Positions 37,721-47,874 of a DNA stretch of 58,770 nt are shown piece after piece. A program made the translations under genes and the position numbers. Position 1 is the first letter of the stretch, and each line of letters begins with the position of its first letter. The stretch covers positions 1 through 58,770 of the forward strand of contig JAJZPN010000011.1 in NCBI GenBank assembly GCA_021811145.1, in the 5' to 3' direction. This DNA is from Pseudomonadota bacterium (GTDB lineage Bacteria > Pseudomonadota > Gammaproteobacteria > Burkholderiales > Ferrovaceae). The notes under the pieces were generated by a model, which worked only from the letters and a program-made list of their open reading frames with translations, made no database searches and was not told the DNA's origin.

Positions 37721-38947
37721 ATGAAAAAAATATTTTTTTGGCTTTTTATCCTGATATTTCTGTCGCTATTAACTGCTTGTGGAGGTGGTGGAGGTGTTGG
37801 CGGCGGAAGTTCTAGTTCGATTACACCCACAGGCGTTAGTTTAACCAATCCCGCGATTGGAACTAATGTGGCGACCATTACAGTACAAGCTCAATCTTTC
37901 GGTCTATCCAATAACGTAAATATTCCCACGGTCAGTATTACCGTGTGCCAACCAGGTTCCACAACCCAATGTCAAACAATAGACAATGTATTGGTTGACT
38001 CAGGATCTTATGGGTTAAGGATTTTTAGCAATCAAATTACCAACTTTAGTCCTAGTTTTATTCAGTCTGGGGGAGGTACAGTTACTGAATGTGTTCAATT
38101 TGCCGATGGTTACACTTATGGCCCTGTTGCTAACTTAGACGTATCAATCGCAGGAGAAACAGCGTCAAATATTCCAGTAAATATCCTAGCTTCCCCTAAT
38201 TACACTTACGTTCCATCTACATGTGTTGCTGGACCTCCTTTACAATCACCCGCGAGCTTTGGCTCGAATGGTGTATTAGGTATTGGCGACAATATCAATG
38301 ATAGCGCATATGGTTTGTATTACATTTGTAGTGGGAATACATGTAGCTATCAGAACAATGTAACCAATTCTTCATCCTTTGTTATTGTGAATCCCGTTTC
38401 TAAATTTGTTGCTGATAACAATGGTGTGATTATTTCAATGCCTGCTATCACCGCAGCCACTGGTAACAGCAGTGCATCGGGACAGTTAATATTTGGAATT
38501 GGGACACAATCAAATAACGTACTTCCAAACAATGCCAACGTTATCACCCCTGATACAAGTAACTATTTTGTTACAACACTTAACGGTACAACTTACAACT
38601 CTTCATTTATAGACAGTGGCTCTAACGGACTTTTTTTTAATACCAATATTAACCTTAACCCCTGTTCTCAAAGCAGTAATTGGTATGGTTTTTATTGCCC
38701 AAACACATCGCAAAGCCTAACCGCACAAATCACATCAACCAATAACACAACGGCTAGCGTTAGTTTTTCTGTTACCAGTCCGCTAGACTATCCCAACAGT
38801 GCTTTTGCTTTTGATGATCTTGCAGGAACCCAACTCAATGGTAATATTTATAGCAACTCTTTTGACTGGGGTTTACCCTTTTTCTATGGTAAACAAGTAT
38901 TTATCAGTATTTCTAATAGCCCCTATATTGCTTTTGTAAATAATTAA
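37721..38947 (+). CDS. DUF3443 lipoprotein resembling a two-lobed aspartic protease
   Basis: A 408-residue lipoprotein with a signal sequence and lipobox LLTAC (Cys20), followed by a Gly/Ser linker. The body has two Asp-Ser-Gly motifs, [11 protein letters not shown] (Asp93) and [10 protein letters not shown] (Asp298). Between them are segments that line up in order with pepsin landmarks: [10 protein letters not shown]...DVSIAG (flap region, Phe127 at the flap Tyr place), NGVLGIG (183-189) and GQLIFGIG (254-261). The family is known as DUF3443 without assigned function. A pepsin-like fold and proteolysis are my inference. Its stop overlaps the mutS start (TAATG). Confidence 0.75.
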   Translation: MKKIFFWLFILIFLSLLTACGGGGGVGGGSSSSITPTGVSLTNPAIGTNVATITVQAQSFGLSNNVNIPTVSITVCQPGSTTQCQTIDNVLVDSGSYGLRIFSNQITNFSPSFIQSGGGTVTECVQFADGYTYGPVANLDVSIAGETASNIPVNILASPNYTYVPSTCVAGPPLQSPASFGSNGVLGIGDNINDSAYGLYYICSGNTCSYQNNVTNSSSFVIVNPVSKFVADNNGVIISMPAITAATGNSSASGQLIFGIGTQSNNVLPNNANVITPDTSNYFVTTLNGTTYNSSFIDSGSNGLFFNTNINLNPCSQSSNWYGFYCPNTSQSLTAQITSTNNTTASVSFSVTSPLDYPNSAFAFDDLAGTQLNGNIYSNSFDWGLPFFYGKQVFISISNSPYIAFVNN

Positions 38948-41499
38948 TGACTTCCTTACAGCATACTCCTATGATGGCCCAATATTGGGCTATCAAAAAT
39001 AAACATCCTGATTATTTGTTGTTCTATCGTATGGGTGATTTTTATGAACTCTTTTATGAGGATGCGGAAAAAGCCTCTCGATTACTAGATATTACTCTCA
39101 CCAGACGTGGACAGTCCGCAGGACAACCTGTCCCCATGGCAGGTGTTCCTGTGCATGCGGCTGAACAATATTTAGCAAAGTTGGTACGTCTTGGCGAATC
39201 AGTTGCCATATGCGAGCAAGTGGGAGACCCCGCTACAAGTAAGGGGCCTGTAGCGCGTGAAGTAGTAAAAATCATTACTCCAGGCACACTGATTGACTCC
39301 ACTTTATTAGATGAAAATAAAGATACTTTACTGGCCGCTGTTTTTTCCCATGAAGAAGCTATCGGTATTGCAGTAATCAATGTATTAACTGGAATGCTGA
39401 CTATAACAGAACAGTCTTTACTTGATTTACCCTCTACTATTGAACGCATGGGACCTGCTGAAATCCTTATTTCAGAGGAGCAAAAAAATCTCTTTAAAGA
39501 ATTACAATATTATTTCGTAGAACGTCCTAATTTTCATTTTGATGCTGAACGCGGTAAAACAATGTTATGTGAGCAGCTGGGAACCTTTGACCTTAACGGC
39601 TTTGGGGCTCAACACTTAACTCTCGCACATAGCTCAGCAAGTGCACTCATTTATTACATTGAGCATACGCAAAAACAAACCAATCGAATTATTCATTCCA
39701 TTACCGTAGAAAACACCACCGATTTTGTACAAATGGATCCCAACACTCGTCGCCATCTTGAGCTCACTGAAACCTTGTCAGGAGAGATGAGCCCCACCTT
39801 GCTGTCTGTCATGGATACCTGCAAGAACTCTATGGGGCGACGCTTACTACGTCATTGGTTACACCATCCATTGCATGATATTACTCAGATTAAACAGCGC
39901 CAAGCTTGGATTGAGGTGTTTGTTGCCCCAGAACACTACGACACCCTACAACAACTGAGAAAAACACTACAACAGATTGCAGATATAGAAAGAATTATAG
40001 GGCGTGTAGGCCTCAAACAAGCCCGTCCTCGGGATTTAAGCGCTCTAAGAGAGTCGCTTGCTCTCCTTCCCTCTATTGAAAAGCTATTAGTAAACAGCGA
40101 TCAACATATCTTTGATAGTTTCATTCAGGCACTGAGAAATATACCCAGTGAGCCGCTCACACTTTTACAGCGCGCCATCAAATTAGAGCCTGCTGTGTCA
40201 CTTAAAGACGGCGGGGTAATCGCCGATGGGTTTGATAAAGAATTAGATGAGTTACGTCTCATCCAGCACAATCAAGGACAATTTTTAATTGATCTTGAGC
40301 AGCAAGAAAAAGAACGCACTCACATCCCCACTCTACGCGTCGAATACAATCGTATTCATGGCTTTTTTATAGAAGTGTCACGTTCCTACGCTGATCAAGT
40401 CCCTCCTGACTATCAGCGTCGACAAACATTAAAGAACAGTGAACGCTTTACCACAGAACATTTAAGTGCCTTTGAAGAAAAAATTCTTCACGCTAATGAC
40501 AGAGCGCTATCAAGAGAAAAGTATCTGTTTGATCAAGTGATCGAAGAGCTCAACAGGTCTCTCTCAACGCTTAAATCTCTGTCGCTACAACTTGCTACGA
40601 TTGATGTGATTGGCACATTGGCAGACAGAGCGATTGCTCTTAATCTCATTAAACCTGTTATGACAACAGAGCATGAAATACTGATCACTGAGGGACGCCA
40701 CATTGTTATTGAAGGACAGGTTGAGCGATTTATTGCCAACCATATTGAACTTCATACACAACGTCGCTTATTAATGATCACAGGACCCAACATGGGTGGT
40801 AAATCCACCTACATGCGTCAATGTGCTTTGATTACCTTATTAGCCCATGTGGGTAGTTTTGTCCCGGCAACAAGCGCTACGATTACTCTTGTAGATCAGA
40901 TCTTTACTCGCATTGGCGCCAATGACGATCTTGCCTCAGGGCGCTCTACTTTCTTAGTAGAAATGTCAGAGGCTGCCACTATTCTTAATCGAGCCACATC
41001 GCATAGTCTCGTATTAATTGATGAAATAGGGCGCGGTACGTCAACCTATGATGGACTATCACTTGCTCATGCCATTGCTACAGATTTAGCCAGGCGAGTT
41101 GGTTGCTTTACGCTGTTTGCCACTCATTATTTTGAATTAACAGAATTGGCTTCGCAATTGGATGGCGTAGTCAATGTGCACTTTGATGCTATTGAACATG
41201 GAGAACATATCGTCTTTCTTCATACAGTAGAAGAAGGACCTGCCTCACGAAGCTTCGGTATTCAAGTGGCTCGCCTTGCGGGAATCCCCAAGGCTGTCAT
41301 TTATCAAGCACAACGTAAATTAGATATGCTTGAAAACTCAACACCAGCAATACCTCGTCTAACTACTGTGGCGCAACAGGATTTATTTCAAAGCGATCCC
41401 ATTCTAGAGGAATTACGACAACTCAATGTGGATGAACTCACTGCGCGCCAAGCGCTAGATTTACTCTACCGTTGGCGCGAAGAGATAGATAAAGATTAA
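38947..41499 (+). CDS. mutS: DNA mismatch repair protein MutS
   Basis: Recognises mispairs and starts mismatch repair with MutL. The mismatch-wedge motif F-x-E reads GDFYELF near residue 33. Connector, core and clamp domains follow. The C-terminal ATPase has Walker [10 protein letters not shown] at about 613, [26 protein letters not shown] and the [10 protein letters not shown] signature. Length 850 matches the family, including the C-terminal dimerisation tail. Its stop shares bases with the convergent slyD stop (TTAA, 41496-41499). Confidence 0.98.
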   Translation: MTSLQHTPMMAQYWAIKNKHPDYLLFYRMGDFYELFYEDAEKASRLLDITLTRRGQSAGQPVPMAGVPVHAAEQYLAKLVRLGESVAICEQVGDPATSKGPVAREVVKIITPGTLIDSTLLDENKDTLLAAVFSHEEAIGIAVINVLTGMLTITEQSLLDLPSTIERMGPAEILISEEQKNLFKELQYYFVERPNFHFDAERGKTMLCEQLGTFDLNGFGAQHLTLAHSSASALIYYIEHTQKQTNRIIHSITVENTTDFVQMDPNTRRHLELTETLSGEMSPTLLSVMDTCKNSMGRRLLRHWLHHPLHDITQIKQRQAWIEVFVAPEHYDTLQQLRKTLQQIADIERIIGRVGLKQARPRDLSALRESLALLPSIEKLLVNSDQHIFDSFIQALRNIPSEPLTLLQRAIKLEPAVSLKDGGVIADGFDKELDELRLIQHNQGQFLIDLEQQEKERTHIPTLRVEYNRIHGFFIEVSRSYADQVPPDYQRRQTLKNSERFTTEHLSAFEEKILHANDRALSREKYLFDQVIEELNRSLSTLKSLSLQLATIDVIGTLADRAIALNLIKPVMTTEHEILITEGRHIVIEGQVERFIANHIELHTQRRLLMITGPNMGGKSTYMRQCALITLLAHVGSFVPATSATITLVDQIFTRIGANDDLASGRSTFLVEMSEAATILNRATSHSLVLIDEIGRGTSTYDGLSLAHAIATDLARRVGCFTLFATHYFELTELASQLDGVVNVHFDAIEHGEHIVFLHTVEEGPASRSFGIQVARLAGIPKAVIYQAQRKLDMLENSTPAIPRLTTVAQQDLFQSDPILEELRQLNVDELTARQALDLLYRWREEIDKD

Positions 41500-41981
41500 T
41501 GGTGATGGCCGTGTTCGCCATGTACATGGCCATGAGCCAATTCCTCTTGTGAGGCTTGACGTACTTCTTCAATTTTACAGCTAATAGTAAGTGTTTTACC
41601 TACTAAAGGATGGTTTCCATCCACCACCACCTTGTCATCAGTCACTTCGGTAACAGTGTATAAAATAGTCTCTTCAACCCCACCACCCTCTGGCTGACCT
41701 TCAAATTGCATCCCTACTTTAACATGTTGAGGAAATAAATTACGTGGCTCAACACGCATCAATGTTTCATCATAGTCACCAAATGCTTCATCAGGTGCCA
41801 TGGTAATAGTACATTCATACCCTACGTTTTGACCTTCTAAGGCTTCTTCTACAATCGGAAAAATCCCATCATATCCACCATGTAAATAGCTAATAGTTGG
41901 ATCACTTTGCTCAAGTAGTGTGCCGTCAGAGTCGGTTAGTGTATAACTTAACGTCACCACAGAATCTTTACAAATTTGCAT
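41496..41981 (-). CDS. slyD: FKBP-type peptidyl-prolyl isomerase SlyD
   Basis: Cytoplasmic prolyl isomerase and chaperone that also binds nickel. The split FKBP domain ([19 protein letters not shown], and later [17 protein letters not shown]) surrounds an insert-in-flap domain (about 75-125). The C-terminus is His-rich ([12 protein letters not shown]), shorter than E. coli SlyD but retaining metal-binding character. Length 161. It lies 2 bases after the peroxiredoxin gene. Confidence 0.94.
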   Translation of the reverse strand: MQICKDSVVTLSYTLTDSDGTLLEQSDPTISYLHGGYDGIFPIVEEALEGQNVGYECTITMAPDEAFGDYDETLMRVEPRNLFPQHVKVGMQFEGQPEGGGVEETILYTVTEVTDDKVVVDGNHPLVGKTLTISCKIEEVRQASQEELAHGHVHGEHGHHH

Positions 41982-41983
41982 TG

Positions 41984-42454
41984 TTAATTTAGCTCCTTCA
42001 CAAGTTTTAAAACCTCTGCAATATGCTCCTTACCATGCAACGAGGCGGGTATTGCATAGCGTACAACTCCTTGCCGATCAATAATATAAGTGACTCGATC
42101 TACACAAGTTCTTTTAAATCCATCTGAGTTTTTTTCATGAAGGACGCCATAGCGTTTACATACTTCACCATCTACATCAGACAATAACTTAGCATTTAAT
42201 CCATTGGCTTCACAAAAATCCGCATGACACATAACATCGTCTTGCGATACGCCGATGAGTACTGCTCCTTGCTCGAGAAAGTCCTCTTCTCTGTCACTGA
42301 AGTTAATCGCTTCATCAGCACATTGAGGCATACTATCATGCGGATAGAAAAACAGAACAACTTTATTTTTTCCTTTAAAGCGTCCCAATGACACCATTTC
42401 CATGGTCGCATCAGGTAACTCAAATGAAGGGGCTTTCTCTCCAGTTTTCAGCAT
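41984..42454 (-). CDS. Bcp/PrxQ-like peroxiredoxin with a variant active site
   Basis: Thiol peroxidase-like protein of the AhpC/TSA fold (156 residues). The likely peroxidatic Cys is C45, in FFYPHDSMPQCADEA. The standard motif is P-x3-(T/S)-x2-C; here the Thr position is Met42, with Ser41 beside it. The resolving Cys five residues later (TTEAC in Bcp) is absent and replaced by Ile50. Other cysteines are in MCHADFCEANG and EVCKRYG. The conserved Arg region (CVDRVTYIIDRQG) remains. So either a 1-Cys mechanism, another resolving Cys, or altered activity. Confidence 0.85.
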   Translation of the reverse strand: MLKTGEKAPSFELPDATMEMVSLGRFKGKNKVVLFFYPHDSMPQCADEAINFSDREEDFLEQGAVLIGVSQDDVMCHADFCEANGLNAKLLSDVDGEVCKRYGVLHEKNSDGFKRTCVDRVTYIIDRQGVVRYAIPASLHGKEHIAEVLKLVKELN

Positions 42455-42543
42455 ACCGCTCTCCTTGATAACAATTGAATTCTATCTAAGGCAAACTTCC
42501 CTGTATCATAAGACAAAACAATCATACTGCGAGAACTAGTTTT

Positions 42544-43668
42544 ATGGGTAATCAAGTACTTGGCTCTTTAAGTGTCAAAACATTTTTACAACACTATTGG
42601 CAAAAAAAAGCCCATTTGTTCCAACAAACTTTACCAGATTTTTTAGGCTTTCTCACCGCCAAAGAAATTAAACAATTAGCGACTCACCAAGATGTACAAT
42701 CGCGCCTTGTTATACGCCAAGGGAAAAACTATGTACTTCATCACGGTCCCTTTCGTCCTATCGATTTAAAAGGCCTGGGAGATAAAAACTGGACATTATT
42801 GATTCAATCTCTTAATCATTGGCTACCAGAAGCGGACAACCTGTTGCATGATTTTCGATTTATCCCCTACGCACGCCTTGATGACATCATGGTTAGCTAT
42901 GCCACACCTGGAGGAGGAGTAGGTCCTCACTATGATCATTATGATGTGTTTCTACTACAAGGCTATGGAATAAGACGCTGGCAAATTGCAAAAACAGACG
43001 ATTTATCCATTCGTCCTAACCAATCACTTAAATTATTACAACGATTTAAGGCACAGCAAACTTGGGATTTAGAAGCGGGAGATATGCTCTATCTCCCTCC
43101 CAAATGGGCACACCATGGTGTAGCACAAACAGAATGTTTTACTTATTCAATAGGCTTCAGAGCACCAACCTATCAAGAATGGGTTAATGCCATGCTTGAT
43201 TACTTAAGAGATGAGTTTCAGATTGAAGGAAATTACTCTGACCCTAAGTTAACTGAACAACGCCACCCTGCCAAATTACCTGAGGAGTTAATTGATCAAG
43301 TTTACGCTATTACCCAGAAAATCAAATGGGGAAGAAAAGACATTGCCGATATGGTTGGGCGGTATTTAAGTGAACCTAAACCCCATGTATTTTTCGATCC
43401 AGAGTATCAGCCCATTTCTTTACAACAATTTACACAATACTGGTCCAAACAGGAGTTAAAGCTTGATGCAAAAGCACAAATTCTTTTCCATCAGTCTCAC
43501 TTTTTCATTAATGGCGAGAGACTGACTCCGCCAATTAACTGTTTTCCACTATTGACGAAACTGGCTGACCATAAAATACTGTCACCTATGGAGAAAAGTA
43601 AACAACCTAAAGAGTTAGCTTTACTCCTGTATGAATGGTATACACAAGGTTGGCTACATCTAGGCTAG
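42544..43668 (+). CDS. RoxA-like cupin (JmjC) ribosomal oxygenase
   Basis: 2-oxoglutarate/Fe(II) oxygenase of the YcfD/RoxA group, whose E. coli member hydroxylates an Arg of ribosomal protein uL16. The iron triad is visible: His129 and Asp131 in GPHYDHYDVF, and His190 in LPPKWAHHG. The double-stranded beta-helix spans about 95-205, followed by a helical dimerisation region and a winged-helix-like C-terminus. Length 374 equals the family. It is divergent from bcp/slyD. The substrate is inferred. Confidence 0.92.
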   Translation: MGNQVLGSLSVKTFLQHYWQKKAHLFQQTLPDFLGFLTAKEIKQLATHQDVQSRLVIRQGKNYVLHHGPFRPIDLKGLGDKNWTLLIQSLNHWLPEADNLLHDFRFIPYARLDDIMVSYATPGGGVGPHYDHYDVFLLQGYGIRRWQIAKTDDLSIRPNQSLKLLQRFKAQQTWDLEAGDMLYLPPKWAHHGVAQTECFTYSIGFRAPTYQEWVNAMLDYLRDEFQIEGNYSDPKLTEQRHPAKLPEELIDQVYAITQKIKWGRKDIADMVGRYLSEPKPHVFFDPEYQPISLQQFTQYWSKQELKLDAKAQILFHQSHFFINGERLTPPINCFPLLTKLADHKILSPMEKSKQPKELALLLYEWYTQGWLHLG

Positions 43669-43763
43669 TTGCAAAGCAACACATTTAATTCTATAATTTT
43701 TTTGTAAGATTAATAGAATCTTATTTTAGCTCTGTTTTTTTAACTATCGATAGGAATTAAATC

Positions 43764-43994
43764 ATGAAACGTAATCTTCTCATCGCTGCTTTATTCGCAG
43801 TTGCATTGGCTGCATGCAGCAAACCTGAAGCTCCAAAAACCGACGCTGCTGCTCCTGCTGCCGCTCCTGCTCCTGCTGCCGCTCCTGCTCCTGCTGCCGC
43901 TCCTGCTGCTGATGCTAACGCACCTGCTGCTGCTCCTGCTGCTCCAGCCGCACCTGCTGCTGCTCCTGCTGCCGCTCCTGCTGACAAGAAGTAA
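43764..43994 (+). CDS. Small Ala/Pro-rich lipoprotein with DNA tandem repeats
   Basis: A 76-residue lipoprotein with lipobox LAAC (Cys18), then a tail composed almost only of Ala and Pro ending in ADKK. The tail is encoded by tandem 18-bp units (43855-43872, 43873-43890, 43891-43908) followed by degenerate copies. Each unit encodes a PAAAPA hexamer. Such tails form extended spacers and their length can vary by slippage. A strong terminator follows 19 bases after the stop. No function can be assigned. Confidence 0.75.
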   Translation: MKRNLLIAALFAVALAACSKPEAPKTDAAAPAAAPAPAAAPAPAAAPAADANAPAAAPAAPAAPAAAPAAAPADKK

Positions 43995-44013
43995 TTCTTA
44001 TTTAGTCGACGAA

Positions 44014-44042
44014 AAAGCCGATCATTTGATCGGCTTTTTTTA
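44014..44042. terminator. Terminator after the Ala/Pro-rich lipoprotein
   Basis: AAAAAGCCGATCA pairs with TGATCGGCTTTTTTT around a two-base loop. Runs on both sides suggest it also ends the convergent dapA-bamC-metallohydrolase transcript. Confidence 0.9.
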
Positions 44043-44058
44043 TTCCGACGATTCTCTA

Positions 44059-44817
44059 CTAAAGCATTACCCAATCTAATCCTTCTTCCTGAGTAGCTAT
44101 AGCAAAACGTTTTTTCTCTTTAATGACCGCCATAAATAACTCTTCAACTATCTCTGGTTTATTATTGTGTTGACTTAAATGAGCTGCCACCACATTAGTT
44201 AGTTGCTCAGGGTTAAGCTGTTGTAACAAACTTACCGCTTGATCATTACTTAAGTGACCAAATTCACCCTTTACGCGGGCTTTCAAATGCTGGGGATAAC
44301 GCCCTTGTACCAGCATCTGTTCATCATGATTACTTTCTATTGCTAACGCATCAAGATGACTGAGACTTGCCAACATATGTTGCGTCACATGCCCCACATC
44401 AGTGACAATTCCTAAACGATGGCGATGATCGTCAAAGACAAACTGTAGCGGTTCGCGTGCATCATGAGGAACCAAAAACGGGTTAACTTGAATATCTCCA
44501 ATAACAACAGGGCTATCACTAAACAACTCAGTAGATAGCTGTGAGGGGAAATCATCACGACAAAATGACAGCGTGCCAAAACTCGCATAGACAGGAATAT
44601 TAAACCGTTTGGCAAGACGGGCAACACCTGACATATGATCGCTGTGCTCATGGGTAACGAGAATAGCCGTTAAGTCTTCTGCTTGTAATTCTAAGCGCGC
44701 CATGCGGCGAATAACTTCATTAACAGAAAACCCGCAGTCAACCATCAAGCGGGTTGTTTTTGACTCAACGAGCCATGCGTTACCTTCACTACCACTTCCC
44801 AGTGAGGCGAAACGCAT
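44059..44817 (-). CDS. Metallo-beta-lactamase-fold hydrolase
   Basis: Cytoplasmic metallohydrolase (252 residues) starting MRFASLGSGSEGNAWLVE. The binuclear metal motif HEHSDH is at 56-61, with VPHDA and DVGH further on. The start resembles the YycJ/WalJ group, which are probable exonucleases, but the group is broad. It is 6 bases after bamC and cotranscribed with dapA-bamC, an arrangement common in Betaproteobacteria. Confidence 0.88.
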   Translation of the reverse strand: MRFASLGSGSEGNAWLVESKTTRLMVDCGFSVNEVIRRMARLELQAEDLTAILVTHEHSDHMSGVARLAKRFNIPVYASFGTLSFCRDDFPSQLSTELFSDSPVVIGDIQVNPFLVPHDAREPLQFVFDDHRHRLGIVTDVGHVTQHMLASLSHLDALAIESNHDEQMLVQGRYPQHLKARVKGEFGHLSNDQAVSLLQQLNPEQLTNVVAAHLSQHNNKPEIVEELFMAVIKEKKRFAIATQEEGLDWVML

Positions 44818-44823
44818 GGTGAC

Positions 44824-46005
44824 TTATTGTAGTTGCGCTGAAATTAACTTCAAGATTTCTTGGTTAATTGAATTGGCAACAGGCTGGTTTAATTCATTAC
44901 GTACATGAACTTCTGATGGCGTTCCCACTCCTTTAGCACTCACAACCACACGGTAGGTCTGCGTTTCTTTAGACTTATCATCGGAGCGCCAGAAAGCAAG
45001 ACTTTGTAAGAAAGTTTTTTTCTTAGCGAGCACGCCTTCAGTGTCGGTGTAACGGACATAGTAAATACCCGCCTCTCTATCTCTGTCTTGTACAGTAAAT
45101 CCAGCCCGATCAAGTGCTAGGCCGACTGACCGCCATGCGCGGTCAAAGGGATCATTAACAACCAAATACTCTTCGCCGTTGTCTGTTTTGCTTAAGCTAC
45201 GCTCTGCTGGTGCTTTTTGAGCGACCTGCTTGTCTTCTTTAATTTCTTTATCTATAACAGGTTGCTGTACACCAAGACTTAAAGCCAAACGACGAATAAA
45301 TTCATCCTCAAGCTCAGGGTCGGAAGGACGAAGCTCCCATACAGAACTCGATGCGTCATTACTTAACACTTCTTCCATTCCTTTATGAGTGATAAACACT
45401 TCAGTGGTGCCCGGTGTTTTACCTTGCTCAATTCGTGTTCTAAAACGATCCCTCAGTGAGGAAGAATACAAATTAGTAATCACTTTACTTAACATTCTCT
45501 GCACAAAGTCTTGTGGCATGTTGGCACGGTTTTCATTCCAATTGGTTTCCATCACCCCAAGTTTTGGGTCATCGGTAGTGAGAGTAAAGCCATTTTTAAC
45601 CCAAAAATCGTGCAATTTAGGCCATAACTGCTGAGGAGTTTGATGAATCACTAACCAGCGCTGTGCTCCGTCTCTTTCAATCGTCACCATTGAAGAGGTT
45701 TTAGGTAATACTTGAGCATCTGCAGCAGATAACGTTTCTACCGGCGTAGTCTTTTGATGTTTTTGGTATTGCGAGTAGGTCTGTCCCTCTTGCCCTGGAA
45801 CACTATAGCGATCATCTTCTTGGGCTGGGGTTAAATCAGGCGGAACCTCTAAACCTTGTTGAGGAACAGTCTTGGCATCACTTTGATAATCAACTTTCTT
45901 GGATTTAAATAAAGTACTGTTAGTCGTGGAGCAGGCCGTTAACACGCAAACCAACAATACCAACCAACCGTGCTTTCTATCACTTATTTTGCGCATTAAA
46001 CCCAT
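44824..46005 (-). CDS. bamC: Outer-membrane assembly lipoprotein BamC
   Basis: Lipoprotein of the BAM complex that inserts outer-membrane proteins. The lipobox is in VCVLTACSTT. The following unstructured stretch (DYQSDAKTVPQQGLEVPPDL) is the segment that binds BamD. Two helix-grip domains follow (about 105-230 and 270-390). I chose ATG 46005 (MGLMRKISDRKHG), which has GGGAG upstream; six extra in-frame codons lie before it. It sits 33 bases after dapA, as in E. coli. Confidence 0.93.
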   Translation of the reverse strand: MGLMRKISDRKHGWLVLLVCVLTACSTTNSTLFKSKKVDYQSDAKTVPQQGLEVPPDLTPAQEDDRYSVPGQEGQTYSQYQKHQKTTPVETLSAADAQVLPKTSSMVTIERDGAQRWLVIHQTPQQLWPKLHDFWVKNGFTLTTDDPKLGVMETNWNENRANMPQDFVQRMLSKVITNLYSSSLRDRFRTRIEQGKTPGTTEVFITHKGMEEVLSNDASSSVWELRPSDPELEDEFIRRLALSLGVQQPVIDKEIKEDKQVAQKAPAERSLSKTDNGEEYLVVNDPFDRAWRSVGLALDRAGFTVQDRDREAGIYYVRYTDTEGVLAKKKTFLQSLAFWRSDDKSKETQTYRVVVSAKGVGTPSEVHVRNELNQPVANSINQEILKLISAQLQ

Positions 46006-46038
46006 AATCTCCCTCGTAATCAATCTTGTTCAAACTAC

Positions 46039-46914
46039 TTAAACTATTTCGGCGCGACGTAATGCTGCGCGAACCGTATCATGATGTTGCTCTGATAACG
46101 CTGTTAAGGGTAGGCGAATATGGGCACTGATTTTACCCATTTCAGCCAAAGCCCATTTCACAGGAATCGGATTTGCTTCAATAAATAGGTCGCGATGTAG
46201 CGCTAACAGCTTATCATTAACCGCGCGCGCGGTCTTAGTATCACCTTCAATAGCATGGCGACATAATTTAGCCATCAAAGCGGGAGCTACATTGGCTGTA
46301 ACAGAAATCACTCCATGCCCTCCCATCAGCATGAATGCAGCAGCACTGCCATCATCTCCGGTGTAACAGGCAAAATCTGAAGGCAGACGCGAAAAAAGGT
46401 CACTGGCTCGGTATAGATCAGCGGTCGCGTCTTTGATACCAACAATATTGTTAATAGCAGACAATTTAACAACCGTATCATTAGCTAAATCAGCTACAGT
46501 GCGTCCAGGAACATTGTAGAGAATAATAGGGATAGATACCGCGTCAGCAATCGCTTTAAAATGCTCATACATACCCCGCTGAGTGGGTTTATTGTAATAA
46601 GGAACAACTGATAAACTGTAATCAGCACCAACGCTTTCAGCATAACGAGTTAATTCTATCGCTTCAGCCGTTGAATTAGCCCCTGTCCCAGCAATTACCG
46701 CCACTCGACCGCGGGTATATTTTACTGTGGCTTGTATTAATTCTTTATGTTCTTCCACAGACACAGTCGGTGACTCACCTGTGGTTCCAACAATCACAAT
46801 CCCTGCTGTACCTGATTCAATATGCCAATTAATCAATGATTCTAGCGCAGCAAAGTCCAACTCACCATTGTCTTTCATGGGAGTCACAATGGCCACAAGA
46901 CTACCTTGTAACAT
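46039..46914 (-). CDS. dapA: 4-hydroxy-tetrahydrodipicolinate synthase
   Basis: Condenses pyruvate with aspartate semialdehyde in the lysine and peptidoglycan pathway. The Schiff-base Lys is in IVGIKDATADLYRA. The signatures GTTGESPTVSVEEH and YNVPGRTVADL (with the catalytic Tyr) are intact. I chose ATG 46914 (MLQGSLVAIVTPM), giving 291 residues as in the family. It is the first gene of dapA-bamC-metallohydrolase. Confidence 0.97.
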   Translation of the reverse strand: MLQGSLVAIVTPMKDNGELDFAALESLINWHIESGTAGIVIVGTTGESPTVSVEEHKELIQATVKYTRGRVAVIAGTGANSTAEAIELTRYAESVGADYSLSVVPYYNKPTQRGMYEHFKAIADAVSIPIILYNVPGRTVADLANDTVVKLSAINNIVGIKDATADLYRASDLFSRLPSDFACYTGDDGSAAAFMLMGGHGVISVTANVAPALMAKLCRHAIEGDTKTARAVNDKLLALHRDLFIEANPIPVKWALAEMGKISAHIRLPLTALSEQHHDTVRAALRRAEIV

Positions 46915-46998
46915 ACGTCTAATTCCCAAACATAAAAGTTCAATTCTACACTAAAATAGAAGGGATTCAGTTCTTACTTCTTTTTTAATATATTGACC

Positions 46999-47874
46999 AT
47001 GAAAATCCTCATCACCGGCGCCAATGGACAATTGGCTACGAGCCTTATTGCCCATCTCGCCCCCTTAGGCTCTGTTGTGGCTTTAACGCGCCAAGACTTT
47101 GATTTGTGTCATTGGGAAGAGTGCTTTGCGACACTCAATAAGTTACAGCCCGACTTAATCGTCAATGCTGCCGCTTATACTGCTGTAGACCGTGCTGAAA
47201 ACGAACGGGATTTGGCTTTTCAAATTAACGCTATAGCACCCACGCGCTTAGCTCAATATTGTCATAACAACCATTGCGCATTAATTCATTACTCAACGGA
47301 TTATGTGTTTAATGGCCAGAAAAACACACCCTATCTAGAACAGGACCCAACAGAGCCAATCAATATTTATGGTCAAAGTAAACGTCAAGGAGAAATTGGC
47401 ATACTTGAGAGTAATTGCGCTGCGTTAATATTCAGAACAAGTTGGGTATATAGTCTGGTAGGCCATAACTTTTTAAAGACTATGTTAAAGCTTGGGATGG
47501 AGCGCGACGAGCTGCGAATTATTGATGACCAACGCGGTAGCCCAACTTCTACAGAATCTATTGCTCGTGCGACGGCTTTAATTCTTAGTAAAAAGCCAAC
47601 TCATCTACCTATCGTGGATTATTTGGCTCAATACCGTGGTATTTATCATATGACCAATCAATCTGATACCACTTGGTATGGTTTTGCACAGGCTATTTTT
47701 GCTCTGCGCCCTGCCCGCGCACAATTAACTGCGATTAGTACAGAGCAATATCCCACCCCAGCTAAACGCCCAGCCATGAGCTGCCTTGATAACAGTAAGT
47801 TAAAACAGACCTTTGACATAACGCTCCCCCATTGGCATGATGCTTTAATAGCGTGTTTAACTCAATCATCATGA
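46999..47874 (+). CDS. rfbD: dTDP-4-dehydrorhamnose reductase
   Basis: Last step of dTDP-L-rhamnose synthesis. Rossmann motif GANGQLATSL is at the N-terminus. NAAAYTAVDRAE, YSTDYVFNG and the YGQSKRQGE motif, with catalytic Tyr and Lys, follow. Length about 291. ATG 46999 has no ribosome site: the upstream is T-rich with TAATAT 7 bases before it, so the transcript may be leaderless. Its stop overlaps the rfbC ATG (ATGA). rfbA and rfbB are not in the window. Confidence 0.94.
   Translation: MKILITGANGQLATSLIAHLAPLGSVVALTRQDFDLCHWEECFATLNKLQPDLIVNAAAYTAVDRAENERDLAFQINAIAPTRLAQYCHNNHCALIHYSTDYVFNGQKNTPYLEQDPTEPINIYGQSKRQGEIGILESNCAALIFRTSWVYSLVGHNFLKTMLKLGMERDELRIIDDQRGSPTSTESIARATALILSKKPTHLPIVDYLAQYRGIYHMTNQSDTTWYGFAQAIFALRPARAQLTAISTEQYPTPAKRPAMSCLDNSKLKQTFDITLPHWHDALIACLTQSS

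Noticed and set aside
43757..44079. Long frames opposite or offset to the Ala/Pro-rich lipoprotein
   Set aside because: GC-rich triplet repeats leave all frames open. Only the frame with ribosome site, lipobox and a following terminator is credible.
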